This document shows, piece by piece, positions 8,056-18,523 of a stretch of 64,000 nucleotides of DNA (positions within the stretch are counted from its first letter, which is position 1; each line of letters begins with the position of its first letter). The stretch lies in the NCBI RefSeq assembly GCF_000374365.1, contig NZ_KB894115.1, forward strand, positions 124,001-188,000. Reading direction: 5' to 3'. The notes under the pieces were generated by a model. It made no database searches. It was not told the DNA's origin and saw nothing but the letters and a program-made list of their open reading frames with translations. The translations under genes were made by a program, and so were the position numbers. This DNA is from Bacteroides gallinarum DSM 18171 = JCM 13658. Its GTDB lineage: Bacteria; Bacteroidota; Bacteroidia; Bacteroidales; Bacteroidaceae.

Positions 8056-11000
8056 ATGGGACTTGGATTCACCATTCACACTAAAATCAAGGATATTGAA
8101 AAGTTTCAACAGACTGTAGAAAGTCAGGCTGTTGAGTCCGGTTATAATGCAGAGCACGATGAATCATCTTCGACGGTAAGTTTTTGCAGGCTGGGCGACT
8201 TGTTCCTAAATTATCAACATGAGGGAGAAGGAAATACAGACAACGTCATTTCCGTAAACGGAGACTGCCAGACCAACATGCTTGGTCCCGGCTTCCACAA
8301 GGCAGCAATAGAGTTCATCGACAGACTTCAACAGGCGACCCGTACCCGGTTTGAGGTTGAAGACGAGACGGACTATTACACGGAAAGGGACTTTGAGGCC
8401 ATGAAGAAGAAACATTTTCACAAGTGGCTGGCCAAACTGTTTGAAATCATCCAGGAGCAGAAGGACAAAGGCAGCACGTCTTTGTTATTCTGTTGGGATA
8501 TCAATAAATATTACCCTCAATCAGACAACGGCATTGTCATTTCACCTTTGGGTTCTTTCTGTCTTTCAGAGGTCGTTAGGCGTATCCGGGAAGAAGGAAT
8601 CGAATCTTTTGCCGATGATTTCTTCATCTGGAACAATTCGGAACGTGATGCACGTTTTCATAGAGGCATGGCCCTGAATGCCATGTGGGAGGACTGCTAT
8701 TTCATGCCGTCAGAAAGAAGTGAAGAAGATGCCCGTATCAACGGGTACATCATAAGCGAGCTGGAAACGACAGCATCACTTGACCCGTCTCTTCCTTTCC
8801 CCAAAAAGGAATACGAGGAACTTTGCAGACTCCATGGTTGTGTTCCTGTCCCGACTGACGGGATACCGCCCTACGAAACGGAATTTGCCATCGGCTACCG
8901 GCGCGGAATTGTCAACCATAAGGTCGGGAAGATCAGGTTCAGCCTACCGGGCAGCTATCTCGAAGATACGGATGAAGGCACCCTCGTCTATTATGATGCG
9001 GCTGCAGACAACTGGCACACGGTTAGATGCACCGGATACTCTACCGATGGTGAGCCGGATTTCCTTGATGTGGAAGAGGAAATGATTGAAGAAAGGGAAT
9101 TTGACGGCGGAAAATACCGCCTCTATGACATGGGTATCGACCAAGATTCAGAGGATGAAGAACCTTATCCCGTTTACAGCTGTCATGCACTGTGTCCCAA
9201 CCAGTACACCCTCTTCACGTTGTGTGCCTCCCGGTTAGAGGACCTGAAAAAACTTTCAAGTGAATTCCTCCCGACTTTGGTTGCAGACCAGCCTATAGAA
9301 CCGGAAAAAAAGCAAATCATATATACCGGAGAGAACATGAATGACGAATTGATGGAGCAGATAGACGAATGGCACAAGGCCGAAAAGCATCAGGAAATCA
9401 TCGATGCACTGGAACAGATTCCGGAAGCCGAACGGGATTTTGAAACGACCGGCTTTCTTGCAAGGGCGTACAACAATATTGAGGAATATGCCAAAGCCGC
9501 GGAACTGCTCGAATCCGTCAGGGAGGAAGGCGCTGAAGATGAACGGTGGAATTTCAGAATGGGATATGCCCAGTATTTTCTGAACAATTATCGGGAGGCC
9601 CTGGATTATTTCAGCAAGGCAAGGGAACTTAATCCGGAAGATGAATACACCCTGAGTATCATCCGTCAGTGCAATATGCACTTGCCGTTAACCAGACGAG
9701 TGAAAGAATTCTGGAACTGGTTTGTAGAAAACGAAGAAAAGCTGTCTGGCATGATGAATCCGAAATCCATGGAGGAAGCTGATGCCTTCATGGAGTTTAT
9801 CAGTAAAGGAACCAATCTGATATCGGAAGACATGCACTTCAATATCGGAGGTGACCATGAGTTCACGTTCTCGGTCGAAGGATGGCCGGATCTCTTCATC
9901 ATCTATCCTTACATCATATCCTGTATGCCGGAGTGTCTGAAAGGCAAATGGAAGTTCTTCCCCTTCAACCCGGGCAAGGTCGGGTCTTTCGCATACCGTG
10001 TACACGATACCGATGTCGATATGGGCAAGATCATGGTAAAAGCATCCTATGACGAAAAAAGAGAAAACTTCAACATCAGGTATTACGACAAAAATCTTTG
10101 TGCCTTACCGGAAGAAAATAGTGACGGAAACTTTCATGTCATTTTGGAACTTGTACTGGGAGAAGGTGTCTCATTCAAATATGTCAATGGTATAGAAAGA
10201 GCGTCAGGCATTGAGGAAGGCATGATTGCCTTGTCCGGGTTGAGACAGCACATAGAGGAAACCGTGAAATCCCACGGCCATGAATTCTTCGAGAATCCGA
10301 AGGACGTTTATACGGGATATCAACTGACCCCGAAGGAAAGTGATGAACTGCGCTTCGATGTGATAGTAGGATCTACCTGTCTGAGCTCCATCGTAGCTGA
10401 CTATTATCATGGTTCAACCGAGATATTTGACCATGCCAACGGTTTCGGTGCACAAGCTCTTTACATAGTCTTCCAGAATGGTGCTGGCGAAGATAATATA
10501 TTGAACTTCCGTCATGATCTTGAAGACAGGATAACAGAAGAGATTCTTGAACCGGGCAATCTCGGTGTGATAACAGGGGGTGCAACCGGAACGGAATACA
10601 GCTATATCGACCTGTTTGTCTATAACCAGCAAGTATTTATCTCAACTTTGCTTCCTTTGCTTGATGAGTATCCTGAGTATTCTTTCTACCTTTCCGAATT
10701 CTGTAGGCAGGGTCAGTTATGTAGACTTTCAGACAGCGAATCATGGAAAGGAGAAAGTCCTGATGGCATTTCGTACAGTCCGGGAGATGATACATTCTTC
10801 AGTCAGATAGAAGAGTGGAATGAGAAGGACGAATACACGAAGTCTATCAGGGCTTTGGAGGCAATACCTGAAGAGCAACAAGACTACAGGATAAAAATGT
10901 TGCTTGTAAGTGCATATGAGAATTATGCCATTATCGGTGACAATGATGAAGGAACAGAACGCTGGAAAGGAGACAGAGTTCTACTAAAGGCAATAAGACT

Positions 11001-13671
11001 TATGGAGACCGTGCGTGACGAAGGTGAGAAAAATGCGAACTGGAACATGCGTATGGCATACGCATACCAATATCTTATGAGACAAGAAGAAAAAGCGATA
11101 GAATATGCCAAACGCTGGGCGGAACTTGATCCGGAGGACAGCAGTGCCAAGGAAGTCATCGATGAGTGTATGGAGGAGATTTCGAAGCGGGAGAACAGTT
11201 CAAACGTGAAGGAATCCGATACAGTGGAGCCATGCGCCACAAGCAACACGCATATTGAAACAAGAGAGACTGAAAATATCGAACTAAGGGATAAGAATAT
11301 GGACAACAGACAGAAAGAAGCAGCTCTGGCTGCAATGATAGCCTGGCTCTCGCACTCGCAGGAGTTGGGACATAAGCCAGCGGAGATCGAGTGTACGGGA
11401 ACATTCGTACTGCACGATATGACCTACTACATTTTCAAATACAAGGATACCAAGGACAGTGAATGGCTGCTGGGCGTGAATGGTGGATACGAAGGAGACA
11501 GCTTGTCAGACTGCGGCCATACCTTCAGTGAGATGGAACCCTATGACGAAAAGACGGCTGTCAAGGATGCTACGGCCCTTGTCGAGATGGTGCGTTCCTA
11601 CTGGATGGAACAGGCAAAGCAGGCCGAGGAACGTGAGAAAAAGGCCGGCACATTCGTGGGATTCGCCTTGCTCTCCGACAACAGCTGGGACAAGGAAAAA
11701 TACATCAGAGATCTGAAAGAACAGTGGGACATCACCGCTGAAGAGAAATCTGACGAGGAACGGAACCCCGAGTCACTGGTCTTCGACGTGGGTGACATGA
11801 TGGCGGCGGTAAGCCTGATGCCTGCCCCCGTACCTAATGGCGAAGCCGAAGAATGCGCGAAGAACAATTACATGTGGTCGGAGGCCGAAAAAACAGCCAA
11901 AGAGCATAAGGCTCACATCATGGTTGCCGTTATCGGCAAAGAGGAGTCCCTGATCGAAAGAGGTAAACTGTACGTGAAGCTGTTGTCTGTCTGCTGCCAC
12001 CAGAAGAATATAACCGGTATCTATACCAGCGGTGTCGTTTTCCAGCCCCGTTTCTATGAAGGCTTTTCCGGAATGATGAAGGAGGATTCGCTGCCTATAT
12101 ACAACTGGATATGGTTCGGGCTTTACCGTACCGAAAAGGGAATCAGCGGCTACACCTATGGAATGGAGTGTTTCGGCAAGGACGAAATGGAGGTCCTTGA
12201 CGTGGATGCCGACCCGTCAAAGGTGAGAGACTTCCTGGCCAGCATGGCAGGATATGTTCTGGAATACGATGCAGTTCTCAACGACGGAGAAACCATAGGC
12301 TTCTCTGCTGTCGATAAACATAGGATAACACGTGGACAGGGTGTTGCCCTTCCGGACAAAGTGACTCTGAAAATCTCATACGGCAGCGAAGACGATGCCG
12401 ATGGCGGTCCCGATTTCCCGGATGACACGGATGAAGTGATGGACGATGCGGAAGGCCATCTGGAGAAGTTCAAAGAGAAGGATCTGCCGTTAGATACAAT
12501 TACGGCCTACAATCATCTGGCAATATATCTACGCTGGTGCATGGTAAATGACCTTATGAGGGATGATTTTCTTGAACAGTTCGGAGACCTTGTGTCCCGG
12601 ATCAAAAGCGGCTCGGCCGATGATGACCTGAGGGTGTTCATAAAGGACAACCTGAACGGGCAGCTTACAAGATTCCTGTTCAATAAACAGGGCCGTGCAT
12701 TTGCCGACTACTATTATGGCAGTTACTATGGCGCCAACGAAACTCCATTTTATCCCGGAGACATTGACAACCACGCCCTGGATTATTTCGGTCCGGAAAG
12801 GTATCATTCCGATGAGTTCAAAGAGGAAGCATACCTGTTTGTCCCGTATGACGAGGATTATTACCAGGCAATGTCACAACGCATAGACAGACGCTTCGCC
12901 AACTGGCAGGGGCTGCATATAGACAAAGATACCGTTGAGCCAGACGAACTGGCCCGTGCCTTCATGGATTATCTTGATTGTGAATGCACCTATTTCCCAT
13001 CCATGAGTGACGATGACCCTATCATGTCAGCCTATACCTATGCCCAACGGCTCGGCGTGCGGGAAGGCTTCATCCCCGTTCTGGTCAATGTCGATGAAGG
13101 TTTGTGGGAAAACATAATCGGGAACTCGGATCCTGACAGCGAAAGCTCGGATGATTACACATTCAACCGGGAAAAAGTCAATGAATTCCGCAGAAGGCTG
13201 CTTGAGGCTCCTGTCATGGACGGGAAATCCATCCTTGACAAGCTGACCGGGCAGGACAACGATGATATTGATGAAGAGCCTGAAGGCGGATTCGACAACA
13301 ACCGTTATTCGAGCTACTGGAATACCGATACGAACATGACGCATCCGCTGATCCTTGCCCGTATTCCGGTCACGGAGCCGTGGAAAATATTCGCGTACCT
13401 GCCATTCGGCAACTGGAACGACTGTCCTGCAAACCCCGAACTGATGGCCATCTCAAAGTATTGGTACGAGGAATACGGTGCTGTTCCGGGAACCTTTACC
13501 AGCGACCAGCTGGAGTATGAACTTCCAGCTCCCGTTCCGGAAGACAGAGCAATGGAAGCCGCAATACAGCAATATGCTTTCTGTCCGGATATGGACCAGA
13601 GCTGTGACGGCATAGGCAGTCTTGCCGACACGTTGCGTCAATCCAGAATATGGTATTTCTGGTGGGATTAA
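8056..13671 (+). CDS. Giant multi-domain protein with TPR, DUF4261 and DUF4253 domains (1871 aa)
   Basis: No signal peptide is present. From the N terminus I see an unassigned region (1-425) and a first TPR-like helical block (about 428-540: AYNNIEEYAKAAELLESV, ALDYFSKARELNPED). A beta-rich region (about 545-900) follows, partly like DUF695, then a second TPR block (about 915-1040) and a charged linker. A DUF4261 domain (about 1198-1450) contains SLMPAPVPNGEA, AHIMVAV and NDGETIGFS. The C terminus (about 1650-1871) is DUF4253: PLILARIPVTEPW, FAYLPFGNWNDCP and the terminal WYFWWD. DUF4261 and DUF4253 occur in immunity loci, so this reads like a fusion of several such modules. It heads the MoxR/VWA operon and may be its adaptor or effector. 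Confidence 0.8.
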   Translation: MGLGFTIHTKIKDIEKFQQTVESQAVESGYNAEHDESSSTVSFCRLGDLFLNYQHEGEGNTDNVISVNGDCQTNMLGPGFHKAAIEFIDRLQQATRTRFEVEDETDYYTERDFEAMKKKHFHKWLAKLFEIIQEQKDKGSTSLLFCWDINKYYPQSDNGIVISPLGSFCLSEVVRRIREEGIESFADDFFIWNNSERDARFHRGMALNAMWEDCYFMPSERSEEDARINGYIISELETTASLDPSLPFPKKEYEELCRLHGCVPVPTDGIPPYETEFAIGYRRGIVNHKVGKIRFSLPGSYLEDTDEGTLVYYDAAADNWHTVRCTGYSTDGEPDFLDVEEEMIEEREFDGGKYRLYDMGIDQDSEDEEPYPVYSCHALCPNQYTLFTLCASRLEDLKKLSSEFLPTLVADQPIEPEKKQIIYTGENMNDELMEQIDEWHKAEKHQEIIDALEQIPEAERDFETTGFLARAYNNIEEYAKAAELLESVREEGAEDERWNFRMGYAQYFLNNYREALDYFSKARELNPEDEYTLSIIRQCNMHLPLTRRVKEFWNWFVENEEKLSGMMNPKSMEEADAFMEFISKGTNLISEDMHFNIGGDHEFTFSVEGWPDLFIIYPYIISCMPECLKGKWKFFPFNPGKVGSFAYRVHDTDVDMGKIMVKASYDEKRENFNIRYYDKNLCALPEENSDGNFHVILELVLGEGVSFKYVNGIERASGIEEGMIALSGLRQHIEETVKSHGHEFFENPKDVYTGYQLTPKESDELRFDVIVGSTCLSSIVADYYHGSTEIFDHANGFGAQALYIVFQNGAGEDNILNFRHDLEDRITEEILEPGNLGVITGGATGTEYSYIDLFVYNQQVFISTLLPLLDEYPEYSFYLSEFCRQGQLCRLSDSESWKGESPDGISYSPGDDTFFSQIEEWNEKDEYTKSIRALEAIPEEQQDYRIKMLLVSAYENYAIIGDNDEGTERWKGDRVLLKAIRLMETVRDEGEKNANWNMRMAYAYQYLMRQEEKAIEYAKRWAELDPEDSSAKEVIDECMEEISKRENSSNVKESDTVEPCATSNTHIETRETENIELRDKNMDNRQKEAALAAMIAWLSHSQELGHKPAEIECTGTFVLHDMTYYIFKYKDTKDSEWLLGVNGGYEGDSLSDCGHTFSEMEPYDEKTAVKDATALVEMVRSYWMEQAKQAEEREKKAGTFVGFALLSDNSWDKEKYIRDLKEQWDITAEEKSDEERNPESLVFDVGDMMAAVSLMPAPVPNGEAEECAKNNYMWSEAEKTAKEHKAHIMVAVIGKEESLIERGKLYVKLLSVCCHQKNITGIYTSGVVFQPRFYEGFSGMMKEDSLPIYNWIWFGLYRTEKGISGYTYGMECFGKDEMEVLDVDADPSKVRDFLASMAGYVLEYDAVLNDGETIGFSAVDKHRITRGQGVALPDKVTLKISYGSEDDADGGPDFPDDTDEVMDDAEGHLEKFKEKDLPLDTITAYNHLAIYLRWCMVNDLMRDDFLEQFGDLVSRIKSGSADDDLRVFIKDNLNGQLTRFLFNKQGRAFADYYYGSYYGANETPFYPGDIDNHALDYFGPERYHSDEFKEEAYLFVPYDEDYYQAMSQRIDRRFANWQGLHIDKDTVEPDELARAFMDYLDCECTYFPSMSDDDPIMSAYTYAQRLGVREGFIPVLVNVDEGLWENIIGNSDPDSESSDDYTFNREKVNEFRRRLLEAPVMDGKSILDKLTGQDNDDIDEEPEGGFDNNRYSSYWNTDTNMTHPLILARIPVTEPWKIFAYLPFGNWNDCPANPELMAISKYWYEEYGAVPGTFTSDQLEYELPAPVPEDRAMEAAIQQYAFCPDMDQSCDGIGSLADTLRQSRIWYFWWD

Positions 13672-13702
13672 CCGATTCTTTCACATTCAAAAGCATTTCA
13701 AT

Positions 13703-14578
13703 ATGAATCAAGTATTTCAACAAGACCTAAATACAAAGGAACTGCAGCCCGGAGGACCTTTACTTATAAACCTTCTGTTCAAGGAACCGGTTGAATTGCC
13801 GGATACGCAGAGGGTGGCTGATGTATGCCGGAAGCATTTCGGCAATGTAGAATGCCGCGAAGGTGATGACAAGTCTGTCTTCATCACAGCTTTGGACCAC
13901 ATGGTGGAGTTTGAGGACGGGAAAGCACCCGTGCAGTTCCTGATGACTTCGTGCATGGACTTTGACGGAAAGACCGTGGACGACTTCACCCGGAGCCAGA
14001 TGTGGGACTGCCAGGAAAGCCGTGACCGTATCCTTGAGGAATGCCGGTACAGTATGCTCGCTACGGACTTCCTTGCCCGCGGCCTGTCTTCTCTGGAACG
14101 TGCCAATCTGGAAATGGACTACCTTGAAGCGCTCGCCGAACTGTTCCCGTCCTGCGAAGCGTTCTTCTTCAGCGGCAGCGGGAAACTGTTCGAGGCGGAG
14201 GAAATCCGCGGCAATCAGATAGAAGGTCCTGACCGGTTCATCCGCTATGCCGTAAACGTCCGTTTCTTCACGATTCAGGGTTCCGACGACATGCTGGTCG
14301 ATACACTCGGGATGAACACGCTGTTCCTGCCTGACCTGCAGTACCACTTCCGCGGACTTGATCCGAACTGGATAGTGAACCATGCCTACAACGTGGCTTC
14401 CTATCTGCTTACAAGCGGCAACGAAATAGATTCGGGAGAAACCATCGATGGAATCAAAGACGGTGATATGGACCGCAGCATCCAGTGGAAATGCCAATAC
14501 GAAGACGCGCTGATACAGCCCAAGCGTCCCGTACTTGACATCAACACGGGAGAATATGCAGCCGGGAACAGGGAATGA
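13703..14578 (+). CDS. DUF4261-domain protein (291 aa)
   Basis: The ATG at 13703 is preferred; the frame is open further upstream but overlaps the giant gene. The C-terminal half carries FLPDLQYHFRGLDP, NVASYLLTSGNEIDSGETI and related pieces, the DUF4261 pattern also found in the giant protein and in the fragment at 2-124. The protein has no membrane segment. It lies 31 bases after the giant gene and 29 before the SWIM gene, inside one operon. The function is unknown; family members lie near toxin-immunity and SUKH genes. Confidence 0.7.
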   Translation: MNQVFQQDLNTKELQPGGPLLINLLFKEPVELPDTQRVADVCRKHFGNVECREGDDKSVFITALDHMVEFEDGKAPVQFLMTSCMDFDGKTVDDFTRSQMWDCQESRDRILEECRYSMLATDFLARGLSSLERANLEMDYLEALAELFPSCEAFFFSGSGKLFEAEEIRGNQIEGPDRFIRYAVNVRFFTIQGSDDMLVDTLGMNTLFLPDLQYHFRGLDPNWIVNHAYNVASYLLTSGNEIDSGETIDGIKDGDMDRSIQWKCQYEDALIQPKRPVLDINTGEYAAGNRE

Positions 14579-14607
14579 TTTACCAATGACCAATTAACTT
14601 GTTGCGT

Positions 14608-15939
14608 ATGCCATTGAACTTGACAGAAGAACAGATATTGCAGCTCGCTCCCGACGACTCATCTGTAAAGGCCGGCAAAGGACTTGCGACCTTGAGCAAA
14701 TGGGTACTGAAGGAATGCAGCGGACGTGCCGTCTGGGGTCATTGCCAGGGAAGCGGAAAGAATCCCTACCAGACGGTGATAGACTTGAATGACATTGCGT
14801 TCAAGTGTTCCTGCCCGAGCCGCAAATTCCCGTGCAAGCATGGGCTTGGCCTGCTGTTGCTGTACGCCCGCCAGCCTGACCAGTTCACGCAGGCGGAAGA
14901 GCCGGAATGGGTGACGGCGTGGCTTGCCAAAAGAACGGAGAAGGCCGAAAAGAAGGAGCAGAAAGCCAAAAGCGAAACCCCTGTGGATGAAGCGGCTCAG
15001 GCCAAGAGGCAGGAGAAGCGGCACCAGAAGGTACTGGGAGGCATATCCGACCTTGAGGTATGGATGAAGGACCTGGTGCGCAACGGATTCCTGAATGTTC
15101 CGGAACGTGCCTATACCCTGTTTGACAACATGGCCCGGAGGATGGTGGATGCCCAGGCACCGGGACTTGCGGGGAGACTGAGAGCCATGGAGGCTATAGA
15201 CTTCGACTCGGAAAGCTGGAAATCCGACCTGACGGAAAGCATGGGCAGGCTGTACCTGCTCATGCAGAGCTACAGAAACATGGACGGCCTTCCCGAAGAA
15301 TGGAAGGACGAGATACGCACGCAGATCGGATATCCCCAGTCCAAGGGCAACGTCCTTGCCGGAGAGCCGGTGGCGGACAGCTGGCTCGTGCTTCACAAGC
15401 AGTCCCGTAAAGTCAACGATATCAATACCGACATCTACTGGTTTTACGGAAAGGAAAGCAGACTTTTCGCCAGATACCTGAGTTTTGCCGTTGCCGGTAC
15501 CTTTTCCACCGAGAACTGGATTCCGGGCAGTGCCTATAAAGGGGCGCTATGCTTTTACAACGGCACGGGTACATGCCGGCGTGCATTGTTCCGGGAGTCC
15601 GTACTCGCGGAAGAAAACTTTGTGCCGGCGTGCAGCCCTAACCTGAAGCAGGCTGCCGCGGTGTACCGCACGGCCATGCTGACGAATCCGTTTTTCGAGG
15701 ACGTCCCCCTGCTTGTGGATGACGTGAGGGTTGCCCGTAACGGGAAAGACTACACGCTGCTGGACAACGCGGGCAATGCCGTCCGTGTGGCGATGCCCGA
15801 GGAAACCTTCATCGACATCCTCGCCATTACCGGCGGCAATCCGTTCGCCTCGCTGGTCATTGTAAACGGGGATATATGGGAACTGAAATCCATTTGGTAC
15901 AACAAAGAATATCATACTTGGAGAGATGAACGTAACTGA
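14608..15939 (+). CDS. SWIM zinc-finger protein (443 aa)
   Basis: The ATG at 14608 replaces an in-frame TTG nine bases earlier. Residues 67-78 hold the SWIM signature C-x-C-x6-C-x-H (FKCSCPSRKFPCKHG), which binds zinc and can contact DNA or protein. The rest is helical and charged, with no membrane segment. SWIM proteins of this type are regularly encoded together with DUF5691, MoxR, DUF5682 and VWA proteins, as here. The stop overlaps the DUF5691 gene by 14 bases, which points to coupling. Its biochemical role is not established; it probably serves as a recognition subunit of the ATPase complex. Confidence 0.85.
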   Translation: MPLNLTEEQILQLAPDDSSVKAGKGLATLSKWVLKECSGRAVWGHCQGSGKNPYQTVIDLNDIAFKCSCPSRKFPCKHGLGLLLLYARQPDQFTQAEEPEWVTAWLAKRTEKAEKKEQKAKSETPVDEAAQAKRQEKRHQKVLGGISDLEVWMKDLVRNGFLNVPERAYTLFDNMARRMVDAQAPGLAGRLRAMEAIDFDSESWKSDLTESMGRLYLLMQSYRNMDGLPEEWKDEIRTQIGYPQSKGNVLAGEPVADSWLVLHKQSRKVNDINTDIYWFYGKESRLFARYLSFAVAGTFSTENWIPGSAYKGALCFYNGTGTCRRALFRESVLAEENFVPACSPNLKQAAAVYRTAMLTNPFFEDVPLLVDDVRVARNGKDYTLLDNAGNAVRVAMPEETFIDILAITGGNPFASLVIVNGDIWELKSIWYNKEYHTWRDERN

Positions 15940-17401
15940 ACCTATCATACAGGCTGCACTGCTTGGAACAGCCAACCGTGAATTCGTTCCCGGAGCCTTT
16001 CCCGAGTCCCTTCAGACTCTGGTTGACGGGATCCACGGGAAAGCCGAAGACACGGAATCGTTCCTGTACATGACAGCCGCATCCGCCTTCGCCTACAGGC
16101 GTGCCGGATGGGAACCGGCCGGAGCGGAAGGCATTGTCCCCGTGAAAACAGCCCCGGAAGAGGAACTGCCGTATTTCGACAAGGACCGGAGTCAACTCTT
16201 TTCCAGACTCCACGGTACACGCTATATGCTAGCCTACGCCTACCGTCTGGCGCAGGGGTCGGGAAAAATCATTTCGCCCGAATACCTCCAGCCGCTTATC
16301 CGGCGTGCCTATGACCGCAACAATCCGTTGCGGTTTGAAGAACGCAGGCTGCTGAAAAATCTCGTCGGGAACAGAGGCTTATGGCTGATCAGGCAGATGG
16401 GCCTTGTCGGAGAGGAATGCGGGATCACCGATTCTTGGGATACGGCCACCCACGGCGAGCGTAAGGAGATGCTTGCCAGATTCAGGCAGCAGGATTCTGC
16501 CGCAGCCCTTGAACTGCTGCGGAAAGACTGGAAGAGCGAACCGGCCAACCAGCGCAACGAGCTGCTTGAATGTCTCCGGATAAACATCAGCAAGGCCGAC
16601 GAGCTCTTCATACAGGAAGTGCTGGAGTCGGACCGCAGCTCCATTGTCAAGGAAACGGCACGGAAACTTCTGTGCATGATTCCCGATTCAGCCATGGTGA
16701 TGCGCTGCTGCGAACTCCTGCGTGGACATATCAGACACAACATGCTTACCGGATGGTCATACGACGAGATCGGATACACCCCGGAGATGAAGGCCATGGG
16801 GCTGTCCGAGGTAAGCTCCAACAAGAAAGAGGGCGATTCCGAATTCATCCTGAGGCAGCTCGCCGAACGGGTGCCTTTGAGTTTCTGGTGCGAGGTATAT
16901 GGCTGCGGTAAGGAAGAGGCCGCGAGAAAATTCGCCAAGCATCCCCCTTTCAGGAAGTTCCTGGAGCTGGAGGACCCGATACTCAACTTCTCGGACGGGC
17001 TGTGGGCTTTCCACACCCTGAAGGAAGACCCTTCCTATCTGCGCAAGCCGGAACTCGTGGCGATGCTCACTCCCTCCCAGCGGGAGGAAATCAGCTGGCC
17101 GGAAACGGTCCGGGATTTCGGATTCATACCCGACTCATGGTACGGCAACGACTACGAGGCATGGGGCCCGAAATTCTCTTCCAGCGTCATGTCTTGGATT
17201 CTGAAAAAGGATTACCTGTACTATGCCGCAGACATGGCGGAACGGCTTGCCATGCATATCCCGTCACATCTAAGGAACCTGATCAAGGCCAAGGCCGCCT
17301 CTTCGGCGGAGGCTTCGCCGTCCATGAACGAGTTCTGCTCGAAGATGCTGGAATTCATGGATCTTAAATCTGAAATAGACACTTTGTTAAATGAAAAATA
17401 A
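15926..17401 (+). CDS. DUF5691-family protein (491 aa)
   Basis: The start MNVTEPIIQAALLGTANREF is typical of DUF5691, which opens with a short helix and an A-L-L-G-T segment. The rest is helical and repeat-like (DSWDTATHGERKEMLARFRQ, QRNELLECLRINISKADELF), suggesting a scaffold of HEAT-like helices. No catalytic motif was recognised. It overlaps the SWIM gene and precedes the MoxR gene by 14 bases. Family members are known almost only from this gene neighbourhood, so the assignment rests on both start motif and context. Confidence 0.75.
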   Translation: MNVTEPIIQAALLGTANREFVPGAFPESLQTLVDGIHGKAEDTESFLYMTAASAFAYRRAGWEPAGAEGIVPVKTAPEEELPYFDKDRSQLFSRLHGTRYMLAYAYRLAQGSGKIISPEYLQPLIRRAYDRNNPLRFEERRLLKNLVGNRGLWLIRQMGLVGEECGITDSWDTATHGERKEMLARFRQQDSAAALELLRKDWKSEPANQRNELLECLRINISKADELFIQEVLESDRSSIVKETARKLLCMIPDSAMVMRCCELLRGHIRHNMLTGWSYDEIGYTPEMKAMGLSEVSSNKKEGDSEFILRQLAERVPLSFWCEVYGCGKEEAARKFAKHPPFRKFLELEDPILNFSDGLWAFHTLKEDPSYLRKPELVAMLTPSQREEISWPETVRDFGFIPDSWYGNDYEAWGPKFSSSVMSWILKKDYLYYAADMAERLAMHIPSHLRNLIKAKAASSAEASPSMNEFCSKMLEFMDLKSEIDTLLNEK

Positions 17402-17415
17402 ATATTGATATTCAT

Positions 17416-18495
17416 ATGAGCACTTTACTGAGACAACATGCCGAGCAACAGTTTGCAGAGGAACTTCATGAACTGAAAAAGAACGAGACCAACCCGATTC
17501 CCGAAAACTGGGAGATGTCACCCCAATCCGTGGTCACCTACCTCATGGGAGGGATACTGAAGAACGGTTTTGAGGTTTCACCGAAATACATAGGCAACCG
17601 CCGCCTGATGGAGATTGCCGTGGCCACCCTTGTCACCGACCGGGCGCTGCTTCTGTACGGTCTTCCCGGTACGGCCAAGAGCTGGGTCAGCGAGCACATG
17701 GCGGCAGCCATATCAGGCGATTCGACGCTGATAGTACAGGGTACCGCCGGAACGGGAGAAGAGGCCATCCGCTATGGCTGGAACTATGCCCGTCTTCTCG
17801 CCGAGGGGCCGAGTGAGGGTGCCCTGGTACAGACCCCGGTGATGAAGGCGATGCAGGAAGGCAAGATCGGCCGCATTGAGGAGCTTACCCGTATCGGTTC
17901 TGACGTGCAGGATACGCTCATCACCATCCTTTCGGAGAAGACCCTGCCCATCCCCGAGCTGAACAAGGAGGTGCAGGCCATCCGCGGATTCAACATCATA
18001 GCCACGGCCAACAATAGGGATAAAGGTGTGAATGACCTTTCAAGCGCACTGAAACGCCGTTTCAACACGGTCATCCTCCCGTTGCCCGACACGCTTGAGG
18101 AAGAAGTTGACATTGTCCGCCGCCGCGTGGAGAGCTTCGAGAAAGTGATGCAGCTGCCGGCAGAGAAACCTGCCCTTGATGAAATCCGTCGTGTCGTCAC
18201 CATTTTCCGTGAGCTGCGTCAGGGAGCCACCGGCGACGGCAAGACGAAGCTCAAGAGCCCGAGCGGCACACTGAGTACGGCAGAAGCCATATCCGTGGTG
18301 AACAACGGCCTTGCCATGGCCGGCTATTTCGGTGACGGCCAGATCCATGCGGAGGACCTCGTTTCAGGCATCCTCGGTGCCGTGGTGAAAGACCCTGTAC
18401 AGGACAAAGTGGTATGGCAGGAATACATGGAGACAGTGGTCAAGAACCGTGAGGGCTGGAAAGACATCTACAGGGCTTCAAGAGATATGATTTGA
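17416..18495 (+). CDS. MoxR-type AAA+ ATPase (359 aa)
   Basis: The ATPase core is complete. It has Walker A GLPGTAKS at residues 82-89, a Walker B-like acidic segment GRIEELTR at about 152-159, sensor 1 IIATANNRDKG at about 195-204, and the arginine-finger segment ALKRRF at 211-216. MoxR ATPases work with VWA proteins as chaperone-like machines that insert cofactors, remodel complexes or regulate signalling. The matching VWA gene is two genes downstream. A canonical DE Walker B is replaced by EE, which is common in this subfamily. Cytoplasmic. Confidence 0.9.
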   Translation: MSTLLRQHAEQQFAEELHELKKNETNPIPENWEMSPQSVVTYLMGGILKNGFEVSPKYIGNRRLMEIAVATLVTDRALLLYGLPGTAKSWVSEHMAAAISGDSTLIVQGTAGTGEEAIRYGWNYARLLAEGPSEGALVQTPVMKAMQEGKIGRIEELTRIGSDVQDTLITILSEKTLPIPELNKEVQAIRGFNIIATANNRDKGVNDLSSALKRRFNTVILPLPDTLEEEVDIVRRRVESFEKVMQLPAEKPALDEIRRVVTIFRELRQGATGDGKTKLKSPSGTLSTAEAISVVNNGLAMAGYFGDGQIHAEDLVSGILGAVVKDPVQDKVVWQEYMETVVKNREGWKDIYRASRDMI

Positions 18496-18523
18496 TTGAC
18501 GTATTTTGCATGAGACAAGTAAT

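Noticed and set aside
13760..14593. Minus-strand frame of 277 codons opposite the DUF4261 gene
   Set aside because: The + frame carries the DUF4261 pattern and lies in the operon; the opposite frame has no motif or gene neighbour.
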